DNA of 64,000 nucleotides from LZORAL124-50-18 sp051208045 (lineage in GTDB: Bacteria; Pseudomonadota; Gammaproteobacteria; Pseudomonadales; Oleiphilaceae), in NCBI GenBank assembly GCA_051208045.1, contig JBPJFY010000005.1:62001-126000 (forward strand), written 5' to 3'. How positions within the stretch are numbered: position 1 is the stretch's first letter; every line of letters starts with the position of its first letter. A program made the position numbers and the translations under genes. The notes below the pieces were generated by a model. The model was not told the DNA's origin, did no database searches, and saw only the letters and a list, made by a program, of their open reading frames with translations. Below, piece after piece: positions 1-8,922 of this stretch.

Positions 1-1
1 T

Positions 2-34
2 CGACAGATCAAAAAGCGCATGGTGACATCGTGA
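2..34 (+). CDS. possible 3' end of an upstream gene, cut by window start
   Basis: An open frame runs from base 2 to a TGA at 32-34 and would encode a C-terminus ending in Lys-Arg-Met-Val-Thr-Ser. The TGA overlaps the GTG start at 31 as GTGA, the same stop/start overlap style used by the next two gene junctions. This suggests that the operon begins upstream of the window. Eleven codons are too few to identify a family. Confidence 0.3.
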   Translation, partial: RQIKKRMVTS

Positions 35-1323
35 TAAAACAGGCAACCAATACCCAACAGCCCGGACAAAAAATCGCGGTAATCGGCGGAGGCATCGCTG
101 GTTTGACGGCGGCCTATCTCCTCAGTGAGCAACATATGGTTAGTTTGTTTGAGGCGAACGACTATCTGGGGGGGCACACGCACACTGAAGACGTGACGCT
201 GGGAGGGCAGGTCTACCCGGTGAATACAGGGTTCATCGTATTTAACGATTGGACGTACCCCAACTTTATTAAACTCCTGGACCGCCTGGGTGTGGCCAGC
301 GAACAGTCTGACATGAGTTTCAGCGTACGCTGTGAAAACACCGGACTGGAGTACAATGGCACCAGTCTGAACAGCCTGTATGCACAGCGCATGAACATGT
401 TTAATCCCCGATTTGCCCGCATGGTGTACGACATTCTGAGATTCAACCGGGAAACAACGGCGGAACTGCAGGAAGGAAAAATTACCGGTGAGGAAACTCT
501 CGGCGAGTACGTCAATCGCAAGCATTACTCGCGCTCATTCGTGAACCACTACATTGTTCCGATGGGAGCGGCGATCTGGTCCTCTTCCGAAGAGGCCATG
601 ATGGCCTTCCCGTTAAAGTTCTTCCTACGGTTTTTTAACAATCATGGCATGCTGAGTGTCGACCAGCGCCCCACCTGGCGAGTGCTGACGGGTGGCTCAC
701 GCAGCTATATCGCACCAATTTCACAACCCTTCCAGGAACGGGTGCACCTGAATTGTCCGGTGGAGACGGTGCTCCGCGAGGATCATCAAGTGACGGTGGT
801 GACGCAAGGGGGTAAGTCAGAGGTTTTTGATCAGGTCATCTTTGCGTGCCACAGCGATCAGGCGTTAAAAATGCTGGGGCAGCCTACGCCGGAAGAATGT
901 GCAATTCTGGGCGCGTTACCTTACCAGGAAAACCAGGTCACTTTGCATACCGATGTCTCGTTAATGCCCCGGAAAAAACTGGCCTGGGCCAGCTGGAATT
1001 ACCATATTCCCCAGCGCGCTAATCAGTGTGCGATGGTGACCTACAACATGAATATGTTGCAAAACTTTCACGAAGCGCCGGAGACGATTCTCGTGACATT
1101 GAATCGGGCCAATGAAATCCGGCCCGACAAAATCATCAACGAGTATCGCTACAGCCACCCGGTGTTTACGCTGGATGGCATGGCAGCACAGGAAAAGCAT
1201 GATCGCATCAGCAATCATCATCGCACGCATTATTGCGGTGCCTACTGGTTCAATGGATTTCATGAAGACGGCGTCAACAGCGCGTTGCGCGTGGTGAAGG
1301 CGTTCGGAGTGGATGCGGTATGA
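31..1323 (+). CDS. FAD-dependent amine-oxidase-type oxidoreductase of a cfa cluster
   Basis: This is a predicted flavoprotein oxidoreductase of the NAD(P)/FAD amine-oxidase superfamily. The dinucleotide-binding loop GGGIAG lies at residues 19-24, followed about 17 residues later by the acidic residue that binds the ADP ribose (LFEANDYLGGH). The C-terminal GAYWFNGFHEDG stretch is the usual second FAD contact. Length (430 aa) is normal for the family. The GTG start at 31 overlaps a possible upstream stop; the frame is open to the window edge, so an earlier start cannot be excluded. Its stop overlaps the DUF1365 start by 4 bases. Homologues next to DUF1365 and cyclopropane synthase genes are thought to modify unsaturated acyl chains. 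The substrate is an inference. Confidence 0.85.
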   Translation: MIKQATNTQQPGQKIAVIGGGIAGLTAAYLLSEQHMVSLFEANDYLGGHTHTEDVTLGGQVYPVNTGFIVFNDWTYPNFIKLLDRLGVASEQSDMSFSVRCENTGLEYNGTSLNSLYAQRMNMFNPRFARMVYDILRFNRETTAELQEGKITGEETLGEYVNRKHYSRSFVNHYIVPMGAAIWSSSEEAMMAFPLKFFLRFFNNHGMLSVDQRPTWRVLTGGSRSYIAPISQPFQERVHLNCPVETVLREDHQVTVVTQGGKSEVFDQVIFACHSDQALKMLGQPTPEECAILGALPYQENQVTLHTDVSLMPRKKLAWASWNYHIPQRANQCAMVTYNMNMLQNFHEAPETILVTLNRANEIRPDKIINEYRYSHPVFTLDGMAAQEKHDRISNHHRTHYCGAYWFNGFHEDGVNSALRVVKAFGVDAV

Positions 1324-2114
1324 AGCATAGTGCTCTGTATGCAGGCCAGCTGGGGCATCGACGCTTTTTGCCGCGTCGCCACCAGTTCAGCTATCCCATT
1401 TTTCAATGGTATCTGGATCTGGATGAACTGACCGAGGTGTTTCAGAGCCATTGGTACACGTCGCTCAATCGGTGGAATCTGGTGTCTTTTCGCAGAGAAG
1501 ATTACCTGGATCCTCACATACCGGAATTGAAGCAGGCCGTGATTCAGCGTTTGGCGAGTTATCCCGATTTGGCGGCCCGCGTAACCTCCGTGCGGATGCT
1601 GACGCATGTGCGCTACTTCAACATTATCTTCAATCCGGTCACCTTCTACTATTGCTTCGACGAACAGGACACGCTTTGCGCCGTGTTGGCGGAGATAACC
1701 AATACGCCATGGAACGAGCGTCATACCTACGTGCTGCCGATCAGCAGCCAGGGCAATGGGGTGTACCACAACGCAGAGCAGGGGCGGCACGAATTCGGCT
1801 TTGATAAAGCATTTCATGTGTCGCCGTTCAATCCGATGAACATGCGGTATCGGTGGGTGTTTTCAGAGCCCGACGCGCACCTGAGTGTTTTTATGGAAAA
1901 CCGCATGGCATCTCAGGAAGGAAGCGCTGAAAAACATTTTGATGCGACGCTCACCCTGCACCGCGACAGCATCGAACATAACCTGGGCCGTGTGTTGATC
2001 CGGCAACCGGCCATGACCGTAAAAGTTGTGTTTGGAATTTATTGGCAAGCGCTGCGTCTCTGGTTAAAACGCACGCCGTTCTACGACAACCCGACCACCG
2101 TAAAGGAGCCATGA
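1320..2114 (+). CDS. DUF1365 family protein
   Basis: This 264-residue protein matches the DUF1365 family in length and in conserved stretches such as YAGQLGHRRFLPRRHQFSY near the N-terminus, then HVRYFNIIFNPVTFYYCFD and FHVSPFNPMNMRYRW. No catalytic mechanism is established for the family. It is recurrently found between an FAD oxidoreductase and a cyclopropane-fatty-acyl-phospholipid synthase, as here. The ATG at 1320 overlaps the upstream stop (ATGA), and its own stop overlaps the cfa start (ATGA at 2111-2114), so the three genes look translationally coupled. A role in acyl-chain modification is inferred only from this context. Confidence 0.85.
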   Translation: MKHSALYAGQLGHRRFLPRRHQFSYPIFQWYLDLDELTEVFQSHWYTSLNRWNLVSFRREDYLDPHIPELKQAVIQRLASYPDLAARVTSVRMLTHVRYFNIIFNPVTFYYCFDEQDTLCAVLAEITNTPWNERHTYVLPISSQGNGVYHNAEQGRHEFGFDKAFHVSPFNPMNMRYRWVFSEPDAHLSVFMENRMASQEGSAEKHFDATLTLHRDSIEHNLGRVLIRQPAMTVKVVFGIYWQALRLWLKRTPFYDNPTTVKEP

Positions 2115-3385
2115 TCATGTCATCTTTGAGTGATGTCACCACAGATACGTCGTTACAGTCTGCCGCAAAACCGCACGGTGGTCAGCCTGCATGGGCAGAT
2201 ACGGTAGCGCGCAAACTATTGTTTTCTCAGCTACGTCGCTTGCAGAAAGGCCAGTTGGAAGTACGGGAAGGGCAAAATCGCTGGTTGTTCGGGGAAGCCA
2301 TTCCTTCCCCGGGCACTCACGCCGTCACAATGACGATTAAAGATACCCGCTGTTATCGGGACATGGTAACCGGGGGCAGCATCGGCGTCGCGGAAGCCTA
2401 TATGACCGGGGACTGGGAGGTGGATGACCTGACCGCGTTGATTCGCCTGATGGCGCAAAATCTGTCGGTACTGGATGACATGGAAGGCGGTTTAGCAAGA
2501 CTGTCAACGCCAGTGTTGAAATGGTTACACGCGCGAAACAGCAATACCGAGAAGGGCTCCCGTCGTAACATCGCAGCACACTACGACCTGGGCAATGATT
2601 TTTTCAAGCTGTTTCTCGATCCGACAATGATGTATTCCAGCGGTATGTTTCCCCATGCCGAGGCCTCCATGGAAGAAGCCTCCCGATATAAGCTTCAGCG
2701 TATTTGTCATGCCTTGCAGCTCACCGAAACGGATCACGTGATCGAAATCGGGACAGGATGGGGTGGCTTTGCGATCTACGCAGCGCAGAACTATGGCTGC
2801 CGGGTCACCACCACTACGATTTCCGAAGCCCAGTTTGAAGAGGCTCAGGCACGAGTTGAGGCGGCGGGCCTGGAGGACAAAATCACTTTGCTGAAAGAGG
2901 ATTACCGGAACCTGCAGGGCCACTACGACAAGCTGGTGTCGATCGAAATGATTGAAGCTGTTGGCTGGCAGTATTATGAGACGTTCTTTGCCAAGTGCTC
3001 TGCGTTATTGAAGCCGGGCGGCCAAGCGCTGATTCAGGCGATCACCATTCGTGATCAGAGATATGAGTACGCGAAACGGAACGTCGACTTTATACAAAAG
3101 TACATTTTCCCGGGAAGTTGTATTCCCTCGTTGCAGGCGTTGCTCACCGCGAACATGCGGGCAGGGGAGTTCAATCTGGAACACCAGCACGACTTTGGCC
3201 TGGATTATGCGGATACTCTGCGACGTTGGCATGAGGAGTTTCTGATGAACGAGGATGCAATACGGCAGCTTGGGTACTCGGAAGAGTTCATGCGTATGTG
3301 GCGATTTTATTTAAGTTACTGCGAAGGTGGATTCGCTGAGCGCACCATCGGGGTGTCGCATCTTCGGTTTCGGAAGGTTGGGTAG
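2111..3385 (+). CDS. cfa: cyclopropane-fatty-acyl-phospholipid synthase
   Basis: The enzyme transfers a methylene group from S-adenosylmethionine to the double bond of unsaturated phospholipid acyl chains at the inner membrane. The SAM-binding motif VIEIGTGWGGFAIYAA lies near residues 209-224, and the conserved SIEMIEAVGWQYYETFF and YIFPGSCIPS stretches follow. The start was set at 2111, not at an in-frame codon at 2042, because an AGGAG stands at 2104-2108 and the ATG overlaps the DUF1365 stop. That gives 424 residues, slightly longer than E. coli Cfa. Cyclopropanation protects membranes against acid and other stress. It is the last gene of the operon; no clear terminator was seen after it. 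Confidence 0.95.
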   Translation: MIMSSLSDVTTDTSLQSAAKPHGGQPAWADTVARKLLFSQLRRLQKGQLEVREGQNRWLFGEAIPSPGTHAVTMTIKDTRCYRDMVTGGSIGVAEAYMTGDWEVDDLTALIRLMAQNLSVLDDMEGGLARLSTPVLKWLHARNSNTEKGSRRNIAAHYDLGNDFFKLFLDPTMMYSSGMFPHAEASMEEASRYKLQRICHALQLTETDHVIEIGTGWGGFAIYAAQNYGCRVTTTTISEAQFEEAQARVEAAGLEDKITLLKEDYRNLQGHYDKLVSIEMIEAVGWQYYETFFAKCSALLKPGGQALIQAITIRDQRYEYAKRNVDFIQKYIFPGSCIPSLQALLTANMRAGEFNLEHQHDFGLDYADTLRRWHEEFLMNEDAIRQLGYSEEFMRMWRFYLSYCEGGFAERTIGVSHLRFRKVG

Positions 3386-3403
3386 AATTCCAGTGCTTGT
3401 TTG

Positions 3404-3787
3404 TTACGTCATTCGCTTTGCGACTCTTGGGAAAGCTTGCGCCTTTGCACGGAAAGTTGTAAGTGTTAGGCGTTTTTTTGCGATGCTTCGAGGGCTTTTT
3501 GTGCGTGAAACACCGCTGTGGTAATAACTGTCAGTGATCGCCCATACAGAGCCACGATGGTGACCAAGGTCGCAATGAGCCATGTTTTTATCGAGTGCTC
3601 GTTTCTGGGTTTCAGTGAACTCTAATAGCCTGTCTTGATCCACAACACTATCTCTGAAGGGCTCAGTCAACATAACGCGTTTTGATACTGTAAGAGTCTG
3701 AATTTTCCTACTTAAACCTTGGCAAAACACCGTGAGCCAGGGACAATCAATCGATAAATGATCCCTTCGCGACGATGTTGTTGACAT
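3404..3787 (-). CDS. doubtful hypothetical ORF
   Basis: An open frame of 127 codons lies in the 659-base space between cfa and the ABC operon. The predicted product is basic and has no signal peptide, membrane segment or family motif that I recognise. No convincing ribosome binding site stands before its ATG. It could be a small gene, a decayed fragment or chance. It ends 39 bases before the sigma-32-like promoter at 3826, on the opposite strand. Confidence 0.22.
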   Translation of the reverse strand: MSTTSSRRDHLSIDCPWLTVFCQGLSRKIQTLTVSKRVMLTEPFRDSVVDQDRLLEFTETQKRALDKNMAHCDLGHHRGSVWAITDSYYHSGVSRTKSPRSIAKKRLTLTTFRAKAQAFPRVAKRMT

Positions 3788-3825
3788 GTGTGCACAAGTG
3801 GATTCTTTCTTACCTTAAAATATTC

Positions 3826-3853
3826 CTTGAACTTTACCGCCTTATCCCCATCT
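3826..3853 (+). promoter_or_regulatory. sigma-32-type heat-shock promoter of the ABC operon
   Basis: CTTGAA (3826-3831) and CCCCATCT (3846-3853) are separated by 14 bases. This is essentially the RpoH consensus (CTTGAAA, 11-16 bases, CCCCATnT), with the spacing of E. coli dnaK P1. Transcription would begin near 3860 and produce a leader of about 185 bases before the ABC ATPase gene. Two further promoters in this island share the 14-base spacing. Confidence 0.72.
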
Positions 3854-3918
3854 ATATTAACCGTTAATCGTTGACAGCTTTGTTTTGGGAATAGTCCCGG
3901 ATACAGGAGAACATAACA

Positions 3919-3972
3919 ATGTTTTTATCGGTTGATTGGCGTATGGTGAGTGCGCGTCCCCCTCCGAATTGA
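3919..3972 (+). CDS. 17-residue putative leader peptide
   Basis: A short ORF (MFLSVDWRMVSARPPPN, stop TGA 3970-3972) begins at ATG 3919 with AGGAG at 3905-3909, a good ribosome binding site with a 9-base spacing. It lies entirely in the leader between the sigma-32-like promoter and the ABC ATPase gene. The triple proline directly before Asn-stop is the kind of sequence that slows ribosomes and needs EF-P. The stop codon touches the first strand of a set of alternative hairpins (3973-4014). Role as a regulatory leader peptide is inferred; a random ORF of this size remains possible. Confidence 0.4.
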   Translation: MFLSVDWRMVSARPPPN

Positions 3973-4014
3973 CCTGCATTTGTTCATCACATAGCAGGAT
4001 AGCCTGCACTTTTT
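3973..4014 (+). promoter_or_regulatory. attenuator-like alternative hairpins before the ABC operon
   Basis: Three five-base segments can pair in two exclusive ways. CCTGC (3973-3977) can pair with GCAGG (3994-3998), or GCAGG can pair with CCTGC (4003-4007) around a 4-base loop, directly followed by TTTTT (4010-4014). The second pairing has the layout of an intrinsic terminator, although its stem is short. A ribosome finishing the 17-codon leader ORF would cover the first segment and favour the terminator. This is an inference from sequence alone. Confidence 0.4.
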
Positions 4015-4044
4015 GTAACTCTTTTAAATCAAAAGGAGGGATGC

Positions 4045-5001
4045 ATGCTGGAAGTTAACCAGTTGTCCAGACAATACGGCAACTTTCTTGCCGTAAGTAA
4101 AGTGAGTTTCACTATAGGAAAGGGTGAGATTGTCGGTTTGCTCGGCCATAACGGCGCCGGTAAAACCACGATAATGAAAATGATCAGCGGATACCTTGAG
4201 TCCAATACAGGCTCGGTCAAAGTTGATGGGGTTGATTTAGATTTGAATCCGAAAGAAGTACAAAGTCACCTGGGATATTTGCCGGAAAGCCTGCCCATCT
4301 ACCCGGAAATGACAGTGGCAGACTATTTAGATTTTGTCGCAGACTTAAAAGGCCTTCGATATAACATAAAAAAATCAGAGATAAAGCGCGTTATCAAGGC
4401 AACAGACATTTCTGCGAAAATGCTCGCCCCTATTTCAACGCTTTCACGCGGATTCAAGCAGCGGGTTGGTGTTGCGCAGGCCATTCTTGGTCGACCAAAA
4501 CTTCTTATATTGGATGAGCCTACCAACGGGTTAGACCCTGAGCAAACCCAGCATATGCGAGAGTTAATCAAAGACGTGGCCAAAGAGGCAACGGTGATTC
4601 TGTCAACGCACATCATGCAAGAGGTGGAAGCATTGTGTACGCGCGTTTTGATGCTTCATGACGGAAAGCTTGCAGTGGATGCACAACTCGAAACATTGCG
4701 CCAAAGCAATCATTTGCTACTGGAGACATCTTTGGACGCGGCTGGCATGCAATCTGTGTTGGCTGTTGCCGGTGTCAAGCATGTTGAGCATCTTCATTCC
4801 GAAGGCGAGGTGAACACCTACCGTATCCAATTTAAGGCAGAATCCAGGCCGCGAGAACTGGCGGCATTAGTCGCTCAGGTAATTTCGGAGAAAAAGGCCT
4901 CGCTATTTCTCTTGCAACCTGAGTTAAGAGATCTGGAAACCTTGTTCAAAGAGGTGAATGAAGGACGGTTTGTACATGAGGGGGATCGTGATGCAGCCTA
5001 A
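4045..5001 (+). CDS. ABC transporter ATP-binding protein, GldA type
   Basis: This is the nucleotide-binding subunit of an ABC-2 type exporter. Walker A (GHNGAGKTT) lies near residues 34-42, the signature is LSRGFKQR rather than the usual LSGGQ form, Walker B is LLILDEPTNGLDP, and the switch histidine is in STHIMQEVEAL. Length (318 aa) includes a C-terminal extension of about 100 residues typical of the GldA/NatA group. A strong AAGGAGG precedes the ATG. The gene is the first of three (ATPase, permease/GldG fusion, DUF4340) downstream of a sigma-32-like promoter and a possible attenuator. The exported substrate is unknown. Confidence 0.92.
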   Translation: MLEVNQLSRQYGNFLAVSKVSFTIGKGEIVGLLGHNGAGKTTIMKMISGYLESNTGSVKVDGVDLDLNPKEVQSHLGYLPESLPIYPEMTVADYLDFVADLKGLRYNIKKSEIKRVIKATDISAKMLAPISTLSRGFKQRVGVAQAILGRPKLLILDEPTNGLDPEQTQHMRELIKDVAKEATVILSTHIMQEVEALCTRVLMLHDGKLAVDAQLETLRQSNHLLLETSLDAAGMQSVLAVAGVKHVEHLHSEGEVNTYRIQFKAESRPRELAALVAQVISEKKASLFLLQPELRDLETLFKEVNEGRFVHEGDRDAA

Positions 5002-7900
5002 TATCGAATCAAGAGTTACGATCAAACGTATTGCAGGAAAAGAAATTTCATTATTTTTTGCCTCGCCCATCGCTTATCTGTTTTTGGCGACATTTGCTGC
5101 CGTGACATTATTTGTGTTCTTTTGGGGGGAGTCGTTTTTTGCCAGAAATATTGCGGATGTAAGACCACTGTTCGAATGGATGCCGGTGCTTTTGATTTTC
5201 CTGTGTGCCACGTTGACGATGCGGCTGTGGAGCGAAGAGCGCCGCAATGGCACGTTGGAATTTGTGCTGACGCAATCGGTGCCCCTTTGGCATTTTGTCT
5301 TGGGTAAATTCCTGGGTTGCCTGTTCTTGCTGGGGGTGGCATTGCTTGTCACATTGCCCTTGCCAATGACGGTCGCATTCATCGGGGAGCTGGATTGGGG
5401 GCCAGTATGGTCTGGATATATCGCCACGCTTTTTATTGGTGCGGCGTATTTGAGCATCGGACTGTTTGTGTCCTCTCGCAGCGACAATCAAATCGTGAGT
5501 TTAATCAGCGCGTCGGCGTTAGCCGGGCTGTTTTATCTGGTGGGTTCAACAGCGATTACCAGTTTTTTTGGTAATCAGGTTGCGGACTGGCTGCGGCTGT
5601 TCGGTACGGGGTCGAGATTTGAATCCATTACGCGAGGCGTGATTGATTTTCGTGACATTTATTACTATGTCAGTTTGATTATTGTGTTTCTCGCATTGAA
5701 TGTTTTGTCGCTGGAAAAAGAGCGTTGGGTGCACGAGGAGAAACGAGATCATCATCGTTATTGGCTGGTGTTCACGCTGCTGATCGTGGCGAACGCCTTA
5801 GGTGCCAATCTGTGGCTATCTCAATTTGATAGTGCTCGTTTAGATGTGACTCGCGGCAATCAGTACTCGATTTCTGAAGCAACAGAAAGTTATTTAAACC
5901 AATTGCAAGAGCCTCTGCTTGTTCGGGGGTATTTCAGCGGAAAAACCCATCCTTTGCTGGCACCACTGGTGCCGCAAATGCGCGACTTGATTAAAGAGTA
6001 TGAGGTTGCTGGTAAAGGAAAAGTAAGGGTGGAGTTTGTTGACCCGTTAAGTTCTCCGGATCTCGAAGAAGAAGCCAATCAAAAATACGGCATCCAGCCT
6101 GTCCCTTTTCAGGTTGCTGACCGATATCAGTCCTCGATTGTCAGTTCCTATTTCAATGTATTGATCCAATATGGTGATGAGCACCAAGTATTGGGTTTTA
6201 GGGATCTTATTGAGGTTCAGGCGCTTAGTGAGTCTGATATTGATGTTCAACTACGAAATCCTGAGCATGATTTAACCCGGGCGATAAAAAAAGTGCTGCG
6301 AGCCTATCAAGCGGGAGGAAATCTCTTTGATACCGTTAAAACCGACCTGGCATTTACAGCGTTTGTGTCTGCGGATGAAAAATTGCCTGAGAAACTTCGC
6401 TCTTTTAAAGCCGAAGTGAATGCGATTGTAGATGAGCTCAAGGCGCAGTCATCCGGCCGTTTAACGGTCACCTTTGTTGAACCGGAAGCAGAGGGAGGCA
6501 AAGTTGCGAAAGAAATCGCAAGCAATTACGGCTTTAAACCTATGGCGACCAGCCTATTTAGTGATAAGCAATTCTTCTTTTATTTAACGCTGCAAGGTAA
6601 TGGTCAGATTGTTCAGTTGCCGCTGGGTAATCTGAGTAAAAGCGAATTTGAGAGGAATGTCGATGCCGGCATTAAACGATTCGCATCCGGGTTTACCAAA
6701 ACGGTCGCTCTGGTTACACCAAAAACAGACTACTCCTCTCCCTATGCCAGCGCAGATGCCCGGTTTTCCCAATTAGAAAACTTTCTAAGTGCCGAGCTCA
6801 ATGTGGTGCAGGAGGATCTGAGTGACGGGGTGGTCTCGGGAGAAGCCGATATTCTCTTGTTGGCAGCCCCAAAAAATCTTGATGACAAGCAGCTCTTTGC
6901 GGTTGATCAATTCCTGATGAAAGGTGGTACAGTCATTGCCGCAACGTCGCCTTACGCTGCCAATCTGTCTAATCGCAACTTAAGCCTACAGAAGCAGAGT
7001 AGCGGGCTCGAGCCTTGGTTGAAGCATCATGGTATTGCAATTGAAGAGTCTTTGGTTCTGGATCCTCAAAACTCGGCATTTCCCGTTCCGGTTACGCGTA
7101 ATGTGGGTGGTTTCAGGCTGCAAGAGTTGAGAATGCTCGATTATCCCTATTTCGCTGATGTGCGCGGTGATGGCCTGAATCGTGACAACCTGATCACTTC
7201 TGAGTTACCTCAAGTGACCATGGCCTGGTCATCCCCGATTTTGGTCAATGAAGAAGCCAATAAGTCGCGTCAGGTGACCAGATTATTGAGCAGCTCGGAG
7301 AATGCCTGGCTGTCGACCTCAATGGATGTCATGCCGAAGGTCAACAGGCAAGGTGTGAGTGCCTTTTCACCAGAAAGTGATCAAGCCAGTCATGTCCTCG
7401 CGGCGGTTACCCAGGGACGATTCGATTCTTTCTATAAGGACAAGTCTTCGCCTTTGATCGAGAAACAACAAGAAGGTGATGAAACTGAAGCGGAATCAGA
7501 AGCAAGTGATACCTCTGATGACAAAGATCAGCAGCTTCAGATTGATAGTGTCATCGAGCGATCACCAGAATCTGCCCGTATCATTCTGTTTGCATCCAAT
7601 GAATTCTTAAATGATCAGATTATTCAAATGTTGGGTAGCGCGCAGCAATCCGAGTATGTCAACTCGGTGCAAATGGTGGCGAATGCCGTGGATTGGTCTC
7701 TTGAAGACGAGGGCTTGCTAAGCATTCGATCACGCGGTCACTTCAATCGAACTTTGCCTCCTATGGAGCAGTCGACTCAAATGTTTTGGGAATACTTGAA
7801 TTACGCGCTGGCCGGATTGGCTATTTTCCTCATTGCTCTTTGTGAGAAGCGTAAGCGCGCTGTGAGGAATAAACAATACTTAGAACTCTTGGCTGCTTAA
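4991..7900 (+). CDS. ABC-2 permease fused to GldG-like auxiliary domain
   Basis: The 969-residue protein joins two parts that are separate in gliding bacteria (GldF and GldG). Residues about 1-240 form an ABC-2 permease with six hydrophobic segments (for example LFLATFAAVTLFVFFWG and LVSLISASALAGLFYL-like stretches). From about 250 a further membrane segment leads into a long periplasmic ABC_transp_aux/GldG-type region, then an acidic Glu/Asp/Ser-rich linker near residues 830-850, and a final membrane helix with a basic tail. The start at 4991 follows GAGGGGG and overlaps the ATPase stop; ATGs at 4958 and 4976 are alternatives. Such proteins pair with DUF4340 proteins in many proteobacteria. 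The cargo is unknown. Confidence 0.88.
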   Translation: MQPNIESRVTIKRIAGKEISLFFASPIAYLFLATFAAVTLFVFFWGESFFARNIADVRPLFEWMPVLLIFLCATLTMRLWSEERRNGTLEFVLTQSVPLWHFVLGKFLGCLFLLGVALLVTLPLPMTVAFIGELDWGPVWSGYIATLFIGAAYLSIGLFVSSRSDNQIVSLISASALAGLFYLVGSTAITSFFGNQVADWLRLFGTGSRFESITRGVIDFRDIYYYVSLIIVFLALNVLSLEKERWVHEEKRDHHRYWLVFTLLIVANALGANLWLSQFDSARLDVTRGNQYSISEATESYLNQLQEPLLVRGYFSGKTHPLLAPLVPQMRDLIKEYEVAGKGKVRVEFVDPLSSPDLEEEANQKYGIQPVPFQVADRYQSSIVSSYFNVLIQYGDEHQVLGFRDLIEVQALSESDIDVQLRNPEHDLTRAIKKVLRAYQAGGNLFDTVKTDLAFTAFVSADEKLPEKLRSFKAEVNAIVDELKAQSSGRLTVTFVEPEAEGGKVAKEIASNYGFKPMATSLFSDKQFFFYLTLQGNGQIVQLPLGNLSKSEFERNVDAGIKRFASGFTKTVALVTPKTDYSSPYASADARFSQLENFLSAELNVVQEDLSDGVVSGEADILLLAAPKNLDDKQLFAVDQFLMKGGTVIAATSPYAANLSNRNLSLQKQSSGLEPWLKHHGIAIEESLVLDPQNSAFPVPVTRNVGGFRLQELRMLDYPYFADVRGDGLNRDNLITSELPQVTMAWSSPILVNEEANKSRQVTRLLSSSENAWLSTSMDVMPKVNRQGVSAFSPESDQASHVLAAVTQGRFDSFYKDKSSPLIEKQQEGDETEAESEASDTSDDKDQQLQIDSVIERSPESARIILFASNEFLNDQIIQMLGSAQQSEYVNSVQMVANAVDWSLEDEGLLSIRSRGHFNRTLPPMEQSTQMFWEYLNYALAGLAIFLIALCEKRKRAVRNKQYLELLAA

Positions 7901-7911
7901 GGAGGAGAGAT

Positions 7912-8865
7912 ATGAAGAAAAATATTCCTTTGTTGGTTGGCGTATTCGTGCTGCAGCTGACTATTGTTTTCTTCGTGTTTTTATTGGAGGAGAGTCGCAC
8001 AGGCGATTTTTCTTCAGAGCCCTTGATGAGCTTTGAAAGTGCTCAGCTTGATAAATTGATTATCAGTGATGGTAATAGTGAAGTCGTCTTATCCAAAAAT
8101 GGTGAGCAGTGGCGGATAAGCGACAAGGGTTTACCTGTCGCAGATGAGAAGCTTGACCAGCTACTGGAAAAGCTTAAGAACCTGAAATCGACATGGCCGG
8201 TTGCAATGACATCGTCAAGTCATGAGCGTTTTGAAGTGACTGATAATAAAGTGCGCAGAAAGATAGCGCTCTATCAGGGCGACAAACCCCTCGCAACGCT
8301 TTATGTTGGCACTTCACCAGGCTTTAAAAAGTCCCATGTGCGTGTCGATGATCAGGATGAAGTCTATGCGTTGGAATTGAATGCCTACGATGTCCCCGCG
8401 AGCACGAAAGATTGGCTGGAAAAAAACATACTTGCCGTTCAGTCTGTAACCAAAATCAAAGGGAAAGACTATACCCTGTCAAAGGAAGGCGATTCGTGGC
8501 AGATTGATCCTGTTCGGGAAAACCGGGAAATCCATACAGACCATGTGAATAACCTGGTTAAGGCTGTTGGCGCGTTCCAAATAGTGGATGTCGCCAATGA
8601 CGCGCCAGAGTTTACCGGGGATAAACACACACAAATCCAGGTAAATAATGGTGGCATCCATACAATTTCTCTCATGGAAAAAGAAGGAAAGTACTATGTC
8701 AAACGAACAGGCTTTGATCAGGAATTTACATTGAGCAAATACGAGTACGAGCGCTTAACCAAGCCTGATCTGGAATCGTTAACGCGAGAAATAAAACCCG
8801 ATGATTCAGCAGCACAAAACGAAGCGGATGATGGTGCGCCTGTAACGGAGTCAAAAGAAGAATAG
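7912..8865 (+). CDS. DUF4340 family membrane-anchored protein
   Basis: The protein has an N-terminal signal-anchor (LLVGVFVLQLTIVFFVFLLE, residues about 7-26) and a periplasmic part of about 280 residues with DUF4340-like repeats, seen in LDKLIISDGNSEVVLSKNGE followed by WRISDKGLPVADEKLDQLLE. A charged tail (residues about 295-317) ends the protein. It starts 11 bases after the GldG-fusion stop, with GGAGGAGAG as ribosome binding site, and closes the three-gene ABC operon. DUF4340 proteins usually accompany GldG-like auxiliary subunits and are presumed to be part of the exporter complex. A strong terminator follows at 8878-8905. Confidence 0.85.
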   Translation: MKKNIPLLVGVFVLQLTIVFFVFLLEESRTGDFSSEPLMSFESAQLDKLIISDGNSEVVLSKNGEQWRISDKGLPVADEKLDQLLEKLKNLKSTWPVAMTSSSHERFEVTDNKVRRKIALYQGDKPLATLYVGTSPGFKKSHVRVDDQDEVYALELNAYDVPASTKDWLEKNILAVQSVTKIKGKDYTLSKEGDSWQIDPVRENREIHTDHVNNLVKAVGAFQIVDVANDAPEFTGDKHTQIQVNNGGIHTISLMEKEGKYYVKRTGFDQEFTLSKYEYERLTKPDLESLTREIKPDDSAAQNEADDGAPVTESKEE

Positions 8866-8877
8866 GAATAACTGGCG

Positions 8878-8905
8878 AGAGGGGGCGATGTCATGCCCCC
8901 TTTTT
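8878..8905. terminator. intrinsic terminator after the ABC operon
   Basis: GGGGGC (8881-8886) pairs with GCCCCC (8895-8900) around an 8-base loop, followed by TTTTT. The preceding AGA can pair with part of the T run, so the structure may serve the convergent minus-strand gene ending at 8923 as well. Confidence 0.75.
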
Positions 8906-8922
8906 CTACGAATTCCATAGCT

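Noticed and set aside
1260..1817. 185-codon minus-strand ORF
   Set aside because: Opposite the DUF1365 gene, which has clear family motifs and coupled start and stop.
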